49,568 nucleotides of DNA from Rhodospirillales bacterium (GTDB taxonomy: Bacteria > Pseudomonadota > Alphaproteobacteria > Kiloniellales > JACOMY01). Shown here one piece after another: positions 6,985-15,586 of this stretch (position 1 is the first letter of the stretch; every line of letters begins with the position of its first letter). The translations under genes were made by a program, and so were the position numbers. The notes beneath the pieces were generated by a model. The model made no database searches and had not been told where the DNA came from. It worked only from the letters and a program-made list of their open reading frames with translations. The stretch spans positions 1 through 49,568 of the forward strand of contig JACOMY010000022.1 in assembly GCA_014324045.1 (NCBI GenBank). Reading direction: 5' to 3'.

Positions 6985-8633
6985 GCCCCCCCTCCGTAGA
7001 CAGAGGACGCGGCCTCGGGAGATACCAGCCCGGCGGCCACATCTTCGGCAAGGGCCTGCGGGTTGCGCGCCTTGGGATCGCCAAAACCGCCGCCCCCGGG
7101 CGTGTCGAAAAAAAGCCGTTCTCCAGGGTTCACCCGCAGCGCACATTTGCCGGGAATGTCTTTTGCGCGTCCACTGACCCGAATCCGGCCCGGAGCGCCC
7201 GCAAGGCCTCCTGCGCGGCCTTGGGCCGGGGTGTTAATACGCTCCACCGAAAGGAAGACGAGAAAGGGCTCATCAATGGCCGAGCTCAACTCGATCGACT
7301 GGCCAAGACCGCCGCGATACCTGCCGGCCCCTCCGGAATCGGGGCGCAACTCACGCCGCCAGACGGTGACGGGGGCAGCGGCTTCGGTCATCTCCACCTG
7401 ACTGCCGAACACGCCCGAGGGGTAGGCGGTGGCAGAGAGTCCGTCCAGATTCGGCCGCGCACCCGTGCCCCCATTGTGCACCAGTTCGATGGCAAATTCC
7501 GTCCCGCCGGAGGAAACCGCATCCGCGGTGTGGCGAAGCGGCAGGTCGTACATGGTCGAGGCACCTTCGGCGGGGACATGATCCGGCAGAGCCTGGTGGA
7601 GGCAACCGAAGACCAGATCCGGAGTCATCTGCCCCAGTGTGTGCCGCATGGCCACCGGCGCGGGGCGCTGCGCATTCAAGATGCAGTTCTCCGGCCCGGT
7701 CACCGCAAAGGGCTCGAGCGAGCCCGCGTTGTTCGGGATGTCCGATCCGATAATGCAGCGCAGGGCAAAGACTGAATAAGCGGTTGCATAGTTCAGCGGC
7801 ACGTTTATGCCCTTGGGCGAGAGCCCGGAAGTGCCCGCGAAGTCCAGATGCATCCGATCTTCGGTGATCGTCAACGTGCCCTGCAATGTGAGAGGCCTGT
7901 CGTACCCATCGACGGTCAGGCTATGGCGGTAGACTCCCTCGGGGACCTTCGCGATAGCCTCCAGAGTGCCGTGGCGCGAGGTCTCGATGATGTGTTCGGC
8001 CAGAACGTGAAGGTCGTCGAGTGCATAATCCCGCATCAGTTCCACCAGGCGCTTGGCTCCGGCCTCGCAGCAGGCGATCAATGCGTAAATGTCGCCTTCG
8101 TTGGCGATGGGTTCGCGGGAATTGGCCTTCACCATCTCCATCAGGAGCGCGTTGACCTCGCCCCTTTCCACCAGCTTGCAAGGCGGGATCAGCAGGCCCT
8201 CGTCATAGACGTCAGACCCTTCGGGACCCATGCCTTGTCCCCCAAGGTCCACAAGATGTGAGGTGCAAGACGTGAAGCCCACCACATAGCCCTTGTGGAA
8301 AACCGGCATCATCAGCAGGAAATCGTTAAGATGACCCGAGGCCAGCCAAGGGTCGTTGGTCATGTAAATATCGCCCGGCCGCATCTCTTGCATCGAGAAA
8401 CGCGCGCGCAGATGCTGAACGGCCTCGGCCATGGTGTTCACATGCCCCGGGGTGCCGGTCACGGCTTGGGCCAGCATCCGGCCTTCAATATCAAAGATCC
8501 CCGCCGAAATGTCACCGCATTCGCGCACGATGGGCGAAAAGGCGGCACGGATAAGGATTTGGCCCTGCTCTTCGACCAGCGCCAGGAGGCGGTTCCACAT
8601 CACTTGCAGAAGCGCTTTGGATGGCTGGGTCAT
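6981..8633 (-). CDS. hyuB: Hydantoinase B / oxoprolinase family subunit
   Basis: The 550-residue protein is the HyuB partner of ATP-dependent hydantoinases, 5-oxoprolinases and acetone/acetophenone carboxylases. The N-terminal half shows the family stretches IRAAFSPIVRECGDISAGIF and PGDIYMTNDPWLASGHLNDF and the C-terminus ends in the expected Gly-rich FFDTPGGGGFGDPKARN. ATG at 8633, overlapping the hyuA stop by four bases, and its own stop overlaps the aminotransferase start by four: a strictly coupled order hyuA-hyuB-aminotransferase-isomerase. HyuB carries the ring-opening or carboxylation site while HyuA uses ATP. N-methylhydantoin hydrolysis would link well with the sarcosine-dehydrogenase-like gene, but the family is too broad to fix the substrate. 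Confidence 0.9.
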   Translation of the reverse strand: MTQPSKALLQVMWNRLLALVEEQGQILIRAAFSPIVRECGDISAGIFDIEGRMLAQAVTGTPGHVNTMAEAVQHLRARFSMQEMRPGDIYMTNDPWLASGHLNDFLLMMPVFHKGYVVGFTSCTSHLVDLGGQGMGPEGSDVYDEGLLIPPCKLVERGEVNALLMEMVKANSREPIANEGDIYALIACCEAGAKRLVELMRDYALDDLHVLAEHIIETSRHGTLEAIAKVPEGVYRHSLTVDGYDRPLTLQGTLTITEDRMHLDFAGTSGLSPKGINVPLNYATAYSVFALRCIIGSDIPNNAGSLEPFAVTGPENCILNAQRPAPVAMRHTLGQMTPDLVFGCLHQALPDHVPAEGASTMYDLPLRHTADAVSSGGTEFAIELVHNGGTGARPNLDGLSATAYPSGVFGSQVEMTEAAAPVTVWRRELRPDSGGAGRYRGGLGQSIELSSAIDEPFLVFLSVERINTPAQGRAGGLAGAPGRIRVSGRAKDIPGKCALRVNPGERLFFDTPGGGGFGDPKARNPQALAEDVAAGLVSPEAASSVYGGGA

Positions 8634-10720
8634 GCTGTAGCCCTCCGGGTCAGGATGAGATTATGCGCGGCATCGACCGCGAGGCCGAAATCCGCGCCGA
8701 CAAAGGTGGTGGTTTGCGGCTCTACGATTAGCGCGGGGCCCGGGAGAGTGTGGCCTGGCATCAAGTCGGCGCGGGAGACAAAAGCCGCCTCCACCTGTGC
8801 GCCGGTGACGTCGCAGCGGACAGTTCGGGTTTCGGTGGGAGCCAAGACCGTCGGTTTGGGCGCGGGCAACGCCGGTGGCAAGGGGGGTTCTGCTGTGCCG
8901 TGCCGCACCGCCCAGTTGAGAATCTCGATCGCCATACCGGGCACGGGACGAGAGAACTGTTGAGCATAGGCTGCGGCGAAGGCACCGGTCAAAGCGCCTA
9001 GGTCGTCCGGGACAAGCGTGCGGTCAGGCAGGGCAATTTCGATCTCGTGGCCCTGGCCCTTGTAGCGCATGAAAGCGCTGCGCCGTGTGCGGGTTTCCGC
9101 ATCGGCGGCGCCTTGGCCCACCACGGCGCGCGCCTCGGCCACCATCTCGTCGAAAAGGGCGTTGACGGCGGTAAGATCGGCCGAGGCCAGCAGCGTGTAG
9201 CGGCTGCGCACGATCTCGAAGGACACCGGCGCATGGAGGAAGCCCACGGCAGAGCCCACACCCGGGCTAGGCGGGATGAGCACACGCAGGACACCACAAC
9301 CGCGCGCGACGCGGCAGGCGTGCAGCGGGCCGTTCCCGCCAAAGGCGATCATCGTACGTGTGCCCAGATCCTTGCCGCTTTCTACCGCGTGGGTACGGCC
9401 GGCGCTGGCCATACTTTCGTCGACGATGCGGCTGACGCCATCCGCCGCCGCAGCTGTATCCAGTTCCAGCGGAGCGCCGATCCGTGTGGTCAAAGCCTCG
9501 GCAGCGGCGTTAGGGAAAATCTGAAACTGCCCCCCGGCAAAGGTCTCGGGCCGTATATAGCCCAGCGTCACATCGGCATCGGTCACCGTCGGCTCTGTAC
9601 CGCCCCGCCCAAAAGCCACCGGACCGGGTTCAGAACCCGCGCTTTTGGGACCCACCGTCAGCCGCCCCAGCCGGTCCACCCCAGCGATGGAGCCGCCGCC
9701 CGCACCGATCTCGATCATCTCGATCACGGGGATGCGCACAGGCATGCCTGAGCCCTTGACGAAGCGTGCGGCGCGGCCGATCTCGAACTGGCGAGAGGTT
9801 TGCGGGGTTGCCCTGTCGATCAAGCAGAGCTTGGCGGTGGTGCCACCCATATCGAAGGAAAGTACCTCGTTCAGCCCTGCCGCCCGGGCAATCCGCGCGG
9901 CGAGGATTGCGCCCCCGGCGGGTCCGGACTCGACCAAGCGGATCGGATAGCAGGCCGCAGTCCGGAGCGTGGTCATACCGCCCCCCGCCGTCATCATCAA
10001 GATCGGGCAGATCAACCCATCGGCGCGGAAGTCGGCTTCGAACCGGTCGAGATAACCCGCCATCAATGGTTGGATATAAGCATTGGCTACGGTGGTGCAG
10101 AGCCGGTCAAATTCGCGCGCTTCGGGGCTAACCTCGGAACTGAGCGTGATCGCAAGCTCCGGCAGCGCGGCCAGGAGCAGATCGCGCAGGCGGCGTTCAT
10201 GTGCGGGGTTGGCGTAGGAGTGCAGCAGGCAGATGGCGACCGCCTCTACCTGCGCCACGCGCAAGTCTTCAACCAAGCCCGCCACCGCGCTTTCGTCCAG
10301 AGGGATCAAGACAGTGCCATGCACCGACATGCGCTCGGGCACTGTGAAAGCAAATTGGCGGGGTACCAGGAAGTCCGGCTTTGTCAGGTTGACATCGTAC
10401 TGGCTGTATCGCCGCTCGTAGGCAATCTCCAGGATGTCGCGGAAGCCCTGCGTGGCGATCGCCGCCACCCGCGCGCCGCGGCGTTCAAGAAGCGTGTTTG
10501 TGGCCAAGGTGGTTCCGTGAATGAACCCCTCCACGTCGCTTAGATGCCCGCCGATCTCTGCCAGAGCCCGGCGCGCGCCTTTCAGCGCGCCTTCGCCAGG
10601 ATTTCGGTGCGTAGTGAGCGTCTTTGCGGTGGCGAGAATGGTCCCGTCCGGGGTACTCAGAACAGTGTCGGTGAACGTGCCACCCACATCGGTGGCAAGG
10701 CGATACCGCGCATTTTGCAT
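8630..10720 (-). CDS. hyuA: Hydantoinase A / oxoprolinase family subunit
   Basis: A 696-residue HyuA-type subunit, full length for the family. It has the ASKHA ATPase phosphate loops DVGGTFTDT at 11-19 and FDMGGTTAK at 289-297, plus the GAGGGSIA and GSEPGP segments of the hydantoinase A domain and a C-terminal beta domain. The start at 10720 (ATG, MQNARYRLATDVGGTF) is where the family fold begins; the ribosome-binding site is weak. First gene of a four-gene minus-strand operon, divergent from the dimethylglycine-dehydrogenase-like gene across a 288-bp control region. ATP-dependent cleavage of a cyclic amide (hydantoin, N-methylhydantoin, pyroglutamate-like lactam) is the known chemistry of this branch; acetone-carboxylase-like carboxylation is the alternative, but the third small subunit of those enzymes is absent here. 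Confidence 0.9.
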   Translation of the reverse strand: MQNARYRLATDVGGTFTDTVLSTPDGTILATAKTLTTHRNPGEGALKGARRALAEIGGHLSDVEGFIHGTTLATNTLLERRGARVAAIATQGFRDILEIAYERRYSQYDVNLTKPDFLVPRQFAFTVPERMSVHGTVLIPLDESAVAGLVEDLRVAQVEAVAICLLHSYANPAHERRLRDLLLAALPELAITLSSEVSPEAREFDRLCTTVANAYIQPLMAGYLDRFEADFRADGLICPILMMTAGGGMTTLRTAACYPIRLVESGPAGGAILAARIARAAGLNEVLSFDMGGTTAKLCLIDRATPQTSRQFEIGRAARFVKGSGMPVRIPVIEMIEIGAGGGSIAGVDRLGRLTVGPKSAGSEPGPVAFGRGGTEPTVTDADVTLGYIRPETFAGGQFQIFPNAAAEALTTRIGAPLELDTAAAADGVSRIVDESMASAGRTHAVESGKDLGTRTMIAFGGNGPLHACRVARGCGVLRVLIPPSPGVGSAVGFLHAPVSFEIVRSRYTLLASADLTAVNALFDEMVAEARAVVGQGAADAETRTRRSAFMRYKGQGHEIEIALPDRTLVPDDLGALTGAFAAAYAQQFSRPVPGMAIEILNWAVRHGTAEPPLPPALPAPKPTVLAPTETRTVRCDVTGAQVEAAFVSRADLMPGHTLPGPALIVEPQTTTFVGADFGLAVDAAHNLILTRRATA

Positions 10721-11008
10721 GAGGATAATCCAGAATGTGAAGGTGGGGAAAGAGGCGGTATGAAGCCCTTACGTCACCACCAGATTGCATCCTGTGGCGC
10801 GTCTTTGCAGCGCAGGCACCCCGGCAGCGGCGCAACAAATTTCCCAAAATACTGTCATTGCAAAGCTTTGCCCCGGCGGTTGGCATTAGGTCAAGTGCAA
10901 TTTCTTCCTACGAAACAGGTGTCGATGGCCAAAAATTTCTTATGCATCGCTATTGGGAGTTTCATTCTATCTCTAATAAAAAATGGCGTATTGCTGAGGA
11001 CGAACACA
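10721..11008. promoter_or_regulatory. Divergent control region between hyuA and the DMGDH-like gene
   Basis: This 288-bp non-coding stretch must hold the promoters of both divergent units. Its right half (about 10900-11000) is clearly more AT-rich than the genes around it, as expected for a promoter. A perfect 10-bp palindrome CAAAGCTTTG lies at 10861-10870. I could not choose convincing -35/-10 pairs. A Shine-Dalgarno TGAGGA precedes the ATG at 11009. Confidence 0.45.
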
Positions 11009-13444
11009 ATGAAATCCCACGCTCAGGCTGTTGTGATTGGCGGCGGTGTCTGCGGTTGTTCGATTCTTTATCACCTTGCGAAGGCCGGGTGGACCGACAG
11101 CATTTTGCTGGAACGGGACGAATTGACAAGCGGGTCCACCTGGCATGCGGCGGCAAATATTCATGGTCTGCACGACGTGACCAACATCTCGCGTCTACAG
11201 CACTATACCATGAACTTGTACAAGGAATTGGAGGCCGAAACTGGACAGGGCTGCGGCGTATTTCAGCCCGGCTCCCTCTATCTCGCCCAAACCGAGGACC
11301 GCGAGCACCAGTTGCGCCTGCAGGAGGCGAAAGCACGCCGCTACGGCATGGAGTTCCATGAGGTGAGCCGTGAGGAGGCAGAGCAGCTGCACCCCCTTGT
11401 GAACTTCGACGACATCCGCTGCATCATGTTCGAGCCCGATGGCGGCAATGTCGATCCTTCGGGCGTGACGCAGGCTTATACGGCCGGCGCGCGGCAGAGA
11501 GGCGCTCGGATCGAGCGTTTTACGCCGGTGACCGCCACCGAACAACAACCCGACGGTACCTGGATCGTACGTACCTCCAAGGGCGATATCCGCACGCCCT
11601 GGGTGATCAACGCCGCAGGCCTTTGGGCGCGCGAAGTGGCTGCCTTGGCCGGGATCGAGTTGCCCTTGATGCCCACCGAGCATCAATATTTCGTCACCCA
11701 AACCATCGATGAGATCGCGAACATGGGGCGCCGACTGCCCTCTGTCGCGGACCGGGACGGCGAATACTATCTCCGCCAGGAGGGTCTTGGCCTTCTGGTG
11801 GGCGCCTATGAAAAGGACATGCGCTTTTGGGCTGAAAATGGCACGCCGCTGGACTTTGCTCATGACCTCTTTCCCGACGATCTGGAACGGATCGAGGACA
11901 ACATGCTGCGTGCGATCGACCGGGTTCCCGCCTTAGGCAAGGCAGGGATCAAGCGGGTGATCAACGGGCCGATGATCTGGTCGCCGGACGGCTCGGCTCT
12001 CTTCGGTCCGGTGCCGGAACTGCAGGGCTATTTCTGCTGTAACGGCATCATTCCCGGCTTCTCGCAATCGGGGGGTTTGGGCAAGCTGGCCGCCGAATGG
12101 TTGGTCGAGGGCGAAACCTCGCTCGACCTTTTTGGTTGGGATCTTGCGCGCTATGGGCACTGGGCCGGAAAAGGTTTCACCAAAGCACGGGTACAGGACC
12201 AATACGCGCATAGGTTCAAGATCCACTTCCCAGGCGAAGAACGCGATGCAGGTCGACCGATGCGGCGCCGCCCGGCTTATGAAAAACAACGCGATCTCGG
12301 TGCCCGCTTCGGTCTGAACTACGGTTGGGAGCATCCGCTCTATTTCGATAAGGACACGCCCGACAGTGCGGGGTTTGCGCGGCAGCCTTGGTGGAAGTCC
12401 GTGGGCAGGGAATGTGCCATGCTGCGCGACCGGGCCGGGATCATCGACATTTCGAACTTCGCCAAATACCGCGTGGCGGGACCGGGTGCAGAGGATTGGC
12501 TGAACGCCGTCTTCGCCAATCGGATGCCGCGGGCGGTGGGACAGTCCTGCCTGACGCCCCTTATCGGCAGACGCGGCGGCATCGCTGGCGATTTCACCGT
12601 GACACGCATCGCCGAAGAAGCGTTCTGGATCATCGGCTCCGGCATGGCCGAACGCTTTCACCAGCGCTTTTTCCAAGAGGTTGCCTTGCCGCAGGGCACC
12701 ACGTTCGAAAGCCACACCGAGGCGATGTGCGGCTTCAACGTAGCGGGGCCGGAGTCACGACGGATTCTCGAACGATTGACCAATGCGGATCTGTCGAACG
12801 AAACCATGCCGTTCATGCGTTCGGCCATGATGGAGGTAGCGGGCGTCTCCTGTCTAGCCTTGCGCGTCTCGTTCACCGGCGATCTGGGCTGGGAATTGCA
12901 TTGCGCCGAAGCAGATCAGTCTCGCCTCTACGACTCGCTGTTGGCAGCCGGGACAGGGCGGGGCGCAGGCCCCGTGGGCAGCCGTGCACTGATGAGCCTT
13001 CGCATAGAAAAGGGCTATGGCTCGTGGGGCCGTGAATACAGCCCGGAGTGGTGGCCGCAGGAGAGCAGGTTGGCGCGATTGATCAAGACAGACAAGGATT
13101 TCCTGAACAAAGATGCCTATCTGGCGCTAGCAGACAGGCAGCCGCGAGAGACGCTCGAGATCTTCGAGATCGATGCCGAGACGGCGGATGCCAGCGGTGG
13201 CGAACCAATCTTTCTAACCGATGGAACGCCTATCGGGCAGGTGACATCGAGCGCCTACGGCTACAGCGTCGGCAAATCGTTAGCGCTTGGATATATCAAA
13301 ATTGGCGCGGTCAAGGCGGGCGATGCTGTGCATATCTCCGTTCTCGGCCGCCCGCACAGCGCCCGTTTGTTGGCGGCACCTCCCTTTGACCCAGAGGGAC
13401 TCAGGCTTCGCGATCTCAGCCCAGCCGGGCAGTCCGCAGAATGA
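11009..13444 (+). CDS. FAD-dependent dimethylglycine/sarcosine dehydrogenase-like protein with GcvT domain
   Basis: The 811-residue protein has the two-part architecture of dimethylglycine and sarcosine dehydrogenases: an N-terminal DAO-type FAD domain (GGGVCG at 11-16, then about to residue 400) and a C-terminal aminomethyltransferase-like folate-binding region (about 440-810, with FTGDLGWELHCAE and LRIEKGYGSWGRE). His46 in GSTWHAAA matches the histidine that covalently binds FAD in dimethylglycine dehydrogenase, so covalent flavin is likely. Such enzymes oxidise N-methyl groups and pass the one-carbon unit to tetrahydrofolate. Start at 11009 is fixed by TGAGGA eight bases upstream and by the immediate FAD motif. 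It is divergent from hyuA and upstream of the ABC importer. The substrate may be sarcosine, dimethylglycine or another N-methyl amino acid. Confidence 0.9.
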   Translation: MKSHAQAVVIGGGVCGCSILYHLAKAGWTDSILLERDELTSGSTWHAAANIHGLHDVTNISRLQHYTMNLYKELEAETGQGCGVFQPGSLYLAQTEDREHQLRLQEAKARRYGMEFHEVSREEAEQLHPLVNFDDIRCIMFEPDGGNVDPSGVTQAYTAGARQRGARIERFTPVTATEQQPDGTWIVRTSKGDIRTPWVINAAGLWAREVAALAGIELPLMPTEHQYFVTQTIDEIANMGRRLPSVADRDGEYYLRQEGLGLLVGAYEKDMRFWAENGTPLDFAHDLFPDDLERIEDNMLRAIDRVPALGKAGIKRVINGPMIWSPDGSALFGPVPELQGYFCCNGIIPGFSQSGGLGKLAAEWLVEGETSLDLFGWDLARYGHWAGKGFTKARVQDQYAHRFKIHFPGEERDAGRPMRRRPAYEKQRDLGARFGLNYGWEHPLYFDKDTPDSAGFARQPWWKSVGRECAMLRDRAGIIDISNFAKYRVAGPGAEDWLNAVFANRMPRAVGQSCLTPLIGRRGGIAGDFTVTRIAEEAFWIIGSGMAERFHQRFFQEVALPQGTTFESHTEAMCGFNVAGPESRRILERLTNADLSNETMPFMRSAMMEVAGVSCLALRVSFTGDLGWELHCAEADQSRLYDSLLAAGTGRGAGPVGSRALMSLRIEKGYGSWGREYSPEWWPQESRLARLIKTDKDFLNKDAYLALADRQPRETLEIFEIDAETADASGGEPIFLTDGTPIGQVTSSAYGYSVGKSLALGYIKIGAVKAGDAVHISVLGRPHSARLLAAPPFDPEGLRLRDLSPAGQSAE

Positions 13445-13566
13445 ACTTTTCACCAGACCTTCATACAGCGGTGCGCTGACGCTGAAATCGGTGGAGGAAG
13501 ATCTCGGCCAAATATACCACCCATCCGGACAATCGGGGGCGGGACAACGAGGCGTCCAAGGCGCCG

Positions 13567-13683
13567 ATGGCCGATAACGCCAAGGGCAGCAAGGACGGCG
13601 CTCGTTTCTTTCAGTCGCTACAACTCTCTCCCGATGAAGCGGCTCGATTTCTTGAGGCCATGCAGGCGGCAATGTGTACTTAA
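13567..13683 (+). CDS. Unrecognised short open frame, doubtful
   Basis: From the ATG at 13567 the frame encodes 38 residues (MADNAKGSKDGARFFQSL, then QLSPDEAARFLEAMQAAMCT) before TAA; the frame is open upstream to 13486. The helix-like, amphipathic C-terminal half and codon choice look coding, but no ribosome-binding site precedes the ATG and I recognise no family. It may be the tail of a gene that lost its 5' part. It lies between the DMGDH-like gene and the transporter promoter. Confidence 0.2.
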   Translation: MADNAKGSKDGARFFQSLQLSPDEAARFLEAMQAAMCT

Positions 13684-13717
13684 TTGCGAATTCTGGGCCA
13701 ATGACCCCAAAATTGTC

Positions 13718-13746
13718 GTTTGCGCAAACCTTCACTTCACTATAAC
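13718..13746 (+). promoter_or_regulatory. Candidate promoter/operator of the ABC importer operon
   Basis: GTTTGCGCAAAC (13718-13729) is a perfect 12-bp palindrome. TATAAC at 13741-13746 could be a -10 box, with GTTTGC as a poor -35 at 17-bp spacing. If so, the palindrome overlaps the -35 region, where a regulator would control access of polymerase. Weak evidence: consensus match is partial. Confidence 0.3.
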
Positions 13747-13859
13747 GTGTTCTGAAAAGCTGCTTTCCAGCGGCTGTCGAACTCTGATCGGTCCGCTGCG
13801 TCCTTAAAATATGTGCGTGCGCGGGTGTGGTCGGTGAAACCACAGGGAGACCCAACATA

Positions 13860-15416
13860 ATGACCCACTGCAAACCACTCGATCTATCGCGCCGTAACTT
13901 TCTCAGCGCTTCTGCTGCAGGGGCTGCGCTGGCCACCGGAATTTTGCCGAGCCAGTTGCGCGCGGCGCCCAAGCGCGGCGGCACTTTCCGTATCGCGCGC
14001 GGTCACGGACAGACGACCGACACTCTGAACCCCGCAATCTATGAGAACGGTTTCATGGCCGGTCTGTCCTACGGCTACAACGGTTTCCTCACCGGCGTTG
14101 CCATCGACGGTTCGGTTGAGCCGCAACTGGCCGAAAGCTGGGAGGCCAGCGCGGACGCCAAGGTTTGGCGCTTCAAGCTACGCGCCGGCACCACGTTCCA
14201 TTCGGGCAGGCCCATTACCGTTGAGGATGTGATCGCTTCCATCGAATATCACCGCGGTGAAGGCTCGACCTCTGTGGTCAAACCGACTCTGGAGCCGATT
14301 GAGAGCATCGGCGCCGATGGCAACACGGTTGTGTTCACACTATTCTCGGGCAGCGCCGATTTCCCGTTCACCTTGACCGACCTTCACCTCAGCATTATTC
14401 CGGCGTCTGGCGACGGCGTGGACTGGCGATCGGGCGACGGCGCCGGTCCCTACAAGATTGTAGAATTCAAGCCCGGCATCTCGGTCACGCTGGAGCGCTT
14501 CGCCAACGATTGGGACAGCGGCCGCGGGTTCTTCGACCGAATCGAATGCCTGTCGGTGATCGATCTGAATGCGCGCACAACCGCGCTCATTTCCGGCGAC
14601 GTGCATGCAATCGACAAGCTCGATCTCAAGACCGTGGGCCTCATGGCGCGACGGCCCGACCTGAACATCCACTCGGTGGCGGGTAATCAGCACTACAGCT
14701 TTGCTATGTCCACCATCAAGGACCCCTATAGCGACCGCAATGTGCGTCTTGCCCTGAAGCACGCGATCGACCGCGAAGAAATGGTCGAGAAGATTCTCTT
14801 CGGCTACGGCTCCGTAGGCAACGACCATCCCATCGGGCGCGGTCAACAGTTCTTCAACACCGAGCTGGCTCAGACCGCCTACGATCCCGACAAGGCCAAG
14901 TTTCACCTCAAGGAAGCGGGACTGGATAGCCTGTCGGTGCAGCTCTCGGCAGCTGATGCGGCATTTAGCGGTGCCGTGGATGCGGCGGTCTTGTTCCAGA
15001 ACTCGGCCAAGGCCGCAGGCATCGACCTGGGTGTCAATAGGGTGCCCAACGATGGCTACTGGTCCGACGCCTGGATGAAAGACCCCTTCTCGGCTGTCTA
15101 CTGGAGTGGCCGCCCGGTCGAAGATGCCATGTTCACCATCGCATACGCCGCGGGCGCGGAATGGAACGATAGCTTCTGGGACAACGCGCGGTTCAACGAG
15201 CTTCTGGTTGCCGCGCGGGCAGAGCTGGACACCGACAAGCGCCGCGAGATGTATTGGGAGATGCAGGCCATCCTCAACCAGGACGGCGGCGCCATTATAC
15301 CCATGTTCGCCAACTATGTCTTTGCCACTGGGCCCGACATCGTCACCAGCGAACCCTTTGCCTCCAATTGGGAGATGGACGGCGAGCGCTGGATGGAGCG
15401 TTGGTCCTTCGCCTGA
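13860..15416 (+). CDS. ABC transporter substrate-binding protein, family 5 (oligopeptide type), Tat-exported
   Basis: The 518-residue protein is an extracytoplasmic binding protein of the dipeptide/oligopeptide/nickel class (SBP family 5). The N-terminus carries a twin-arginine signal (SRRNFLSASAAG, arginines at 11-12) with a hydrophobic stretch and an Ala-x-Ala-like cleavage region near QLRAAPKRGG. Family features follow: LAESWEASADAKVWRFKLR, GRPITVEDVIASIEYHR and the late segment YWEMQAILNQDGGAIIPMF. ATG at 13860 after AGGGAGA. It is followed by a hairpin and then two permeases and an ATPase. Tat export implies folding, or assembly with other factors, before translocation. Family 5 proteins bind peptides, opines, glutathione, betaine-like and other amines, so the island context is the best clue: a methylated or cyclic nitrogen compound. 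Confidence 0.92.
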   Translation: MTHCKPLDLSRRNFLSASAAGAALATGILPSQLRAAPKRGGTFRIARGHGQTTDTLNPAIYENGFMAGLSYGYNGFLTGVAIDGSVEPQLAESWEASADAKVWRFKLRAGTTFHSGRPITVEDVIASIEYHRGEGSTSVVKPTLEPIESIGADGNTVVFTLFSGSADFPFTLTDLHLSIIPASGDGVDWRSGDGAGPYKIVEFKPGISVTLERFANDWDSGRGFFDRIECLSVIDLNARTTALISGDVHAIDKLDLKTVGLMARRPDLNIHSVAGNQHYSFAMSTIKDPYSDRNVRLALKHAIDREEMVEKILFGYGSVGNDHPIGRGQQFFNTELAQTAYDPDKAKFHLKEAGLDSLSVQLSAADAAFSGAVDAAVLFQNSAKAAGIDLGVNRVPNDGYWSDAWMKDPFSAVYWSGRPVEDAMFTIAYAAGAEWNDSFWDNARFNELLVAARAELDTDKRREMYWEMQAILNQDGGAIIPMFANYVFATGPDIVTSEPFASNWEMDGERWMERWSFA

Positions 15417-15435
15417 CGGCAGCCGGAAGCAACGA

Positions 15436-15462
15436 GAAGGCGGCGCGGGGTTTGCCGCCTTC
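15436..15462 (+). terminator. Intra-operon hairpin (attenuator-like) after the binding-protein gene
   Basis: GAAGGCGGC (15436-15444) pairs perfectly with GCCGCCTTC (15454-15462) across a 9-base loop, followed by TTTG. It lies 20 bases after the binding-protein stop and 124 before the first permease. Such partial terminators or 3' stabilisers commonly keep binding protein in excess over membrane components. The short T-run makes full termination unlikely. Confidence 0.6.
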
Positions 15463-15586
15463 TTTGCCAACGCGGCCAAAGTGCGGAGGAATGCACAAAC
15501 AAGGGACAGACCGCCAGGGGGCAGACCGGGTGTGCCCGGCTGCCGCCTCGTGACGGATCTAGGGCGGAATGGGGGTCTGACATACT

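Larger units (their letters stand above)
13445..13859. other. 415-bp intergenic region before the ABC transporter operon
   Basis: No recognisable gene fills this gap. The left half holds an open frame at 13486-13683 with a possible 38-codon ATG start (listed separately). The right half has a perfect palindrome at 13718-13729 and a TATAAC box, probably the transporter promoter. An AGGGAGA ribosome-binding site lies about ten bases before the ATG at 13860. Some of the left half may be decayed coding DNA. Confidence 0.5.

Noticed and set aside
5189..13444. Creatinine or ergothioneine degradation cluster
   Set aside because: The marker enzymes (creatinine deaminase, carbamoylsarcosine amidase, ergothionase, urocanate hydratase) are missing, so neither pathway can be named.
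13280..13984. A 234-codon minus-strand gene over the importer promoter
   Set aside because: Antisense to two real genes at its ends, with no ribosome site, and the residues are not like any family.
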